Source: Hymenobacter nitidus | GTDB taxonomy: Bacteria; Bacteroidota; Bacteroidia; Cytophagales; Hymenobacteraceae | NCBI RefSeq assembly: GCF_020447315.1 | Contig: NZ_JAJADQ010000014.1 | Location: 62,001 to 126,000 of the forward strand | Length of the DNA stretch: 64,000 bases | Reading direction: 5' to 3' | Made by a program: the position numbers and the translations under genes | The notes under the pieces: generated by a model | What the model saw: the letters and a program-made list of their open reading frames with translations, nothing else | Told to the model about the DNA's origin: nothing | Databases searched by the model: none | In this document: piece by piece, positions 62,305 through 64,000 of the stretch | How the letters are laid out: every line of letters starts with the position of its first letter | Numbering within the stretch: position 1 is the first letter of the stretch

Positions 62305-62408
62305 TGTTTATAGGCACGGGCCGACGTACTATTGCGTTGCCTGTTGCCCGGCCCTGGTTGAGCTTATGCCCACCTGGTATCCTTCATTCTTCGGTTTCAA
62401 CTCCTGCT

Positions 62409-62891
62409 ATGTTTGTTCCCTTCTCTGAGCTGCCCGCTTCGGCCCGTATCTGGATTTATCAGGCCAGCCGTCCTTTCACTGCCACCGAGCTAGCGCAGCT
62501 GGAGCCCGAGCTGCAGCGGTTCGCGGCCGAGTGGACCAGCCATGGCCGCAACCTGGAAGCTTCGGCCGTTATTCTGCACCACCAGTTCCTGGTTATTGGA
62601 TTAAACGAGGCTGTAGCCGACGCCAGCGGCTGTTCCATCGACGCCTCCGTGCGCTTCGTGCGGCTGGTGGAAGAGCAGACCGGACTTCAGCTGCTGGAAA
62701 AATCCCAGCTGGCTTTCCTAGTGGATAATCAGGTGCAGCTCATCGACCGGCGGCAGCTGCGGGAGGCTATTGCTGCTGGGCGACTTACGGCCCAGACACC
62801 CTACTTCGACAACACCGTAGCTGAAAATGGCCAGCTGCGGCAGGCGTGGCCAGCCCCGGCCGCAACGACTTGGCTGGCGAAATATTTCTAG
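62409..62891 (+). CDS. Conserved hypothetical protein, often mislabelled ABC transporter ATPase
   Basis: A 160-residue cytoplasmic protein, starting MFVPFSELPASARIWIYQASRP. It has FAAEWTSHGRNLEASAVI and FLVIGLNEAVADASGCSIDASVRFV, which are conserved in this phylum. Databases often call this family an ABC transporter ATPase, but no Walker A, signature or Walker B motif is present. The role is unknown. The start at 62409 was chosen over an upstream in-frame codon. Confidence 0.75.
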   Translation: MFVPFSELPASARIWIYQASRPFTATELAQLEPELQRFAAEWTSHGRNLEASAVILHHQFLVIGLNEAVADASGCSIDASVRFVRLVEEQTGLQLLEKSQLAFLVDNQVQLIDRRQLREAIAAGRLTAQTPYFDNTVAENGQLRQAWPAPAATTWLAKYF

Positions 62892-63008
62892 CCCGGCGAA
62901 ATGTTTTTTTGCCTCTGAGTATATTAATAGGTAAACTTAGTATTATTGCTAGGCTCAAATTGGCATAACGCAGAGCCTTCCACCTTTCCATTCCACCTTC
63001 AGACATCC

Positions 63009-64000
63009 ATGAGGAAATTACTGTTTGTGTGCGCCGCAGCAGGTTCGGCTGCTATGCTGAGCAGTTGTGCTACGACGGGCAGCATGAGTAAAGCCGATAA
63101 GCGTTTTGCCCGCGGCGAATACGAAACTGCAATTGAACTGTACAAAGCCGATGTAGCCAAGGGCAAGAATATCGCCATGGCTAATTTTCGGCTGGCGGAG
63201 TCTTACCGACTCTCTAACCGCATCGAGCAGGCTGAAGGCTACTACAAAGCAGCACTGGATGGTGGCGTGAAAAACCCGGATGCCGCCTTTTATTATGGCC
63301 TGGCTCTGAAGGCGAATGGCAAGTTTGACGAGGCTGCTACCCAGTTTGACGCCTATACCCAGAGCGGCACCAACCGCACGCTGGCGGCCCGGGCCGAAAT
63401 GGAGGCCAAGAACTCCCGCCTCGGCACCCAGATTGTGGCCATGCAGACCAACAACGAGGTGATGCCCCTGGACCAGCTGAATACGCCCTCCGCCGAGTTC
63501 AGCGCCACGCTGATGCCGACTACTAAGGAACTGGTTTTCGCTTCGGGGCGGGAAGGCAAGAAGTACGCTGGCAACGGGGAAGGCTTCAACGACCTGTTCG
63601 CCATCAAGTTCGACGACGAGGCCAAGATGACGGGTGGCACCGTGCGCAAGCTGGAGCCGGCCTTCAACACCGAAGACATGCACGAGGCCAGCGCCACCTA
63701 CTCGCCCGATGGCAAGATGGTGGTGTTTGCCCGCTCCAACAATGGCTCGAAGAAGGGCTACCTGAGCGTTGACCTCTGGGCGTCGTTTTTCAAGAACGGC
63801 GTGTGGGAAGAGCCTAAGCTCATCAATATCAACGACCGCACGGCCGACGACTTCGCGCCGGTTTTCTCGCCCGACGGGCAGACGCTGTACTTCGCCTCGG
63901 GCCGCAAAGGCGGGCAGGGCGGCAACGACCTGTACAAAGCCACTCTGGGCGCTAATGGCCGCTTCACACCGGCCGAAAACCTGGGCTCAGAAATCAATAC
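63009..64000 (+). CDS. OmpA/PorE-like lipoprotein with TPR and PD40 repeats (partial)
   Basis: Starts at 63009 and runs off the window. The signal peptide ends in the lipobox LSSC (SAAMLSSCATTG). Next come TPR-like repeats (about 30-120, EYETAIELYKADVAKG, DEAATQFDAYTQSG) and then PD40/WD40-like beta-propeller repeats (ASATYSPDGKMVVFARSN, APVFSPDGQTLYFAS). This layout is shared with PorE and related OmpA-family lipoproteins of the type IX secretion system, whose OmpA domain would lie beyond the window. The assignment to PorE itself is inferred. Confidence 0.75.
   Translation, partial: MRKLLFVCAAAGSAAMLSSCATTGSMSKADKRFARGEYETAIELYKADVAKGKNIAMANFRLAESYRLSNRIEQAEGYYKAALDGGVKNPDAAFYYGLALKANGKFDEAATQFDAYTQSGTNRTLAARAEMEAKNSRLGTQIVAMQTNNEVMPLDQLNTPSAEFSATLMPTTKELVFASGREGKKYAGNGEGFNDLFAIKFDDEAKMTGGTVRKLEPAFNTEDMHEASATYSPDGKMVVFARSNNGSKKGYLSVDLWASFFKNGVWEEPKLININDRTADDFAPVFSPDGQTLYFASGRKGGQGGNDLYKATLGANGRFTPAENLGSEIN

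Overview
The window comes from a GC-rich member of the Bacteroidota, most likely a Hymenobacter-like cytophagale. The evidence is the gene content: DUF4270 lipoprotein, DksA-type protein with a degraded zinc site, long IleRS, short GT5 protein, type III pantothenate kinase, GGGP-synthase-like enzyme and an OmpA/PD40/TPR lipoprotein. Shine-Dalgarno sites are scarce, and several promoters match the Bacteroidota pattern TTG-N19/20-TAnnTTTG. No phage, insertion sequence, CRISPR array or rRNA was seen. About 65 protein genes and one tRNA (Phe, GAA) are described.

Layout. 1-8.3 kb: tail of an RND exporter, ileS, lspA, a small DUF protein, an aldo/keto reductase and a fused peptide-type ABC ATPase. 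8.3-15.9 kb: rnr, a TonB-like protein, a polyprenyl synthase, a rhomboid protease, small envelope proteins and a GDPD. 15.9-22.3 kb is the most interesting stretch. It holds an AT-rich array of 21 TTACA/TGTAA motifs running through a small HTH gene, followed directly by a perfect parS centromere sequence, then a thioesterase, dciA and recF, pdhA, a TPR membrane protein, ribH and a DksA-like gene. 22.4-38.7 kb: a pseudouridine synthase with a long disordered tail, coaX, an outer membrane protein, lptC, a PpiD-like chaperone, TPR proteins, recJ, an M61 peptidase, lptB and a GH3 protein. 38.9-49.5 kb: an AIM24-like protein, gltX, ridA, glmS, a DUF4270 lipoprotein, a truncated glycogen-synthase-like protein, panC and panD. 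49.6-64 kb: a flippase-like protein, rfaE2, a zinc peptidase, an acyl-CoA dehydrogenase, an AraC regulator, a GGGP-synthase group, a DnaJ-TPR protein, umuDC, tRNA-Phe, a heterodisulfide-reductase-like Fe-S pair and the start of an OmpA/PorE-like lipoprotein.

How the genes work together. Many belong to envelope building: lspA, lptB/lptC, rfaE2, glmS, the PpiD-like chaperone, the flippase and lipoproteins. Others serve CoA and central metabolism (panC, panD, coaX, pdhA, acyl-CoA dehydrogenase) and DNA maintenance (recF, dciA, recJ, umuDC). recF, dciA and parS lying within 2.5 kb of each other suggest that this part of the chromosome is near the replication origin. The proposed new system is the HTH gene, its motif array and parS, a possible origin-proximal centromere or regulatory module.

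Several intergenic spaces carry palindromic repeats of distinct families, at about 263-390, 3869-3903, 8308-8418, 31724-31818, 42270-42369 and 42571-42669. All counts and pairings were made by eye; no database search was possible.
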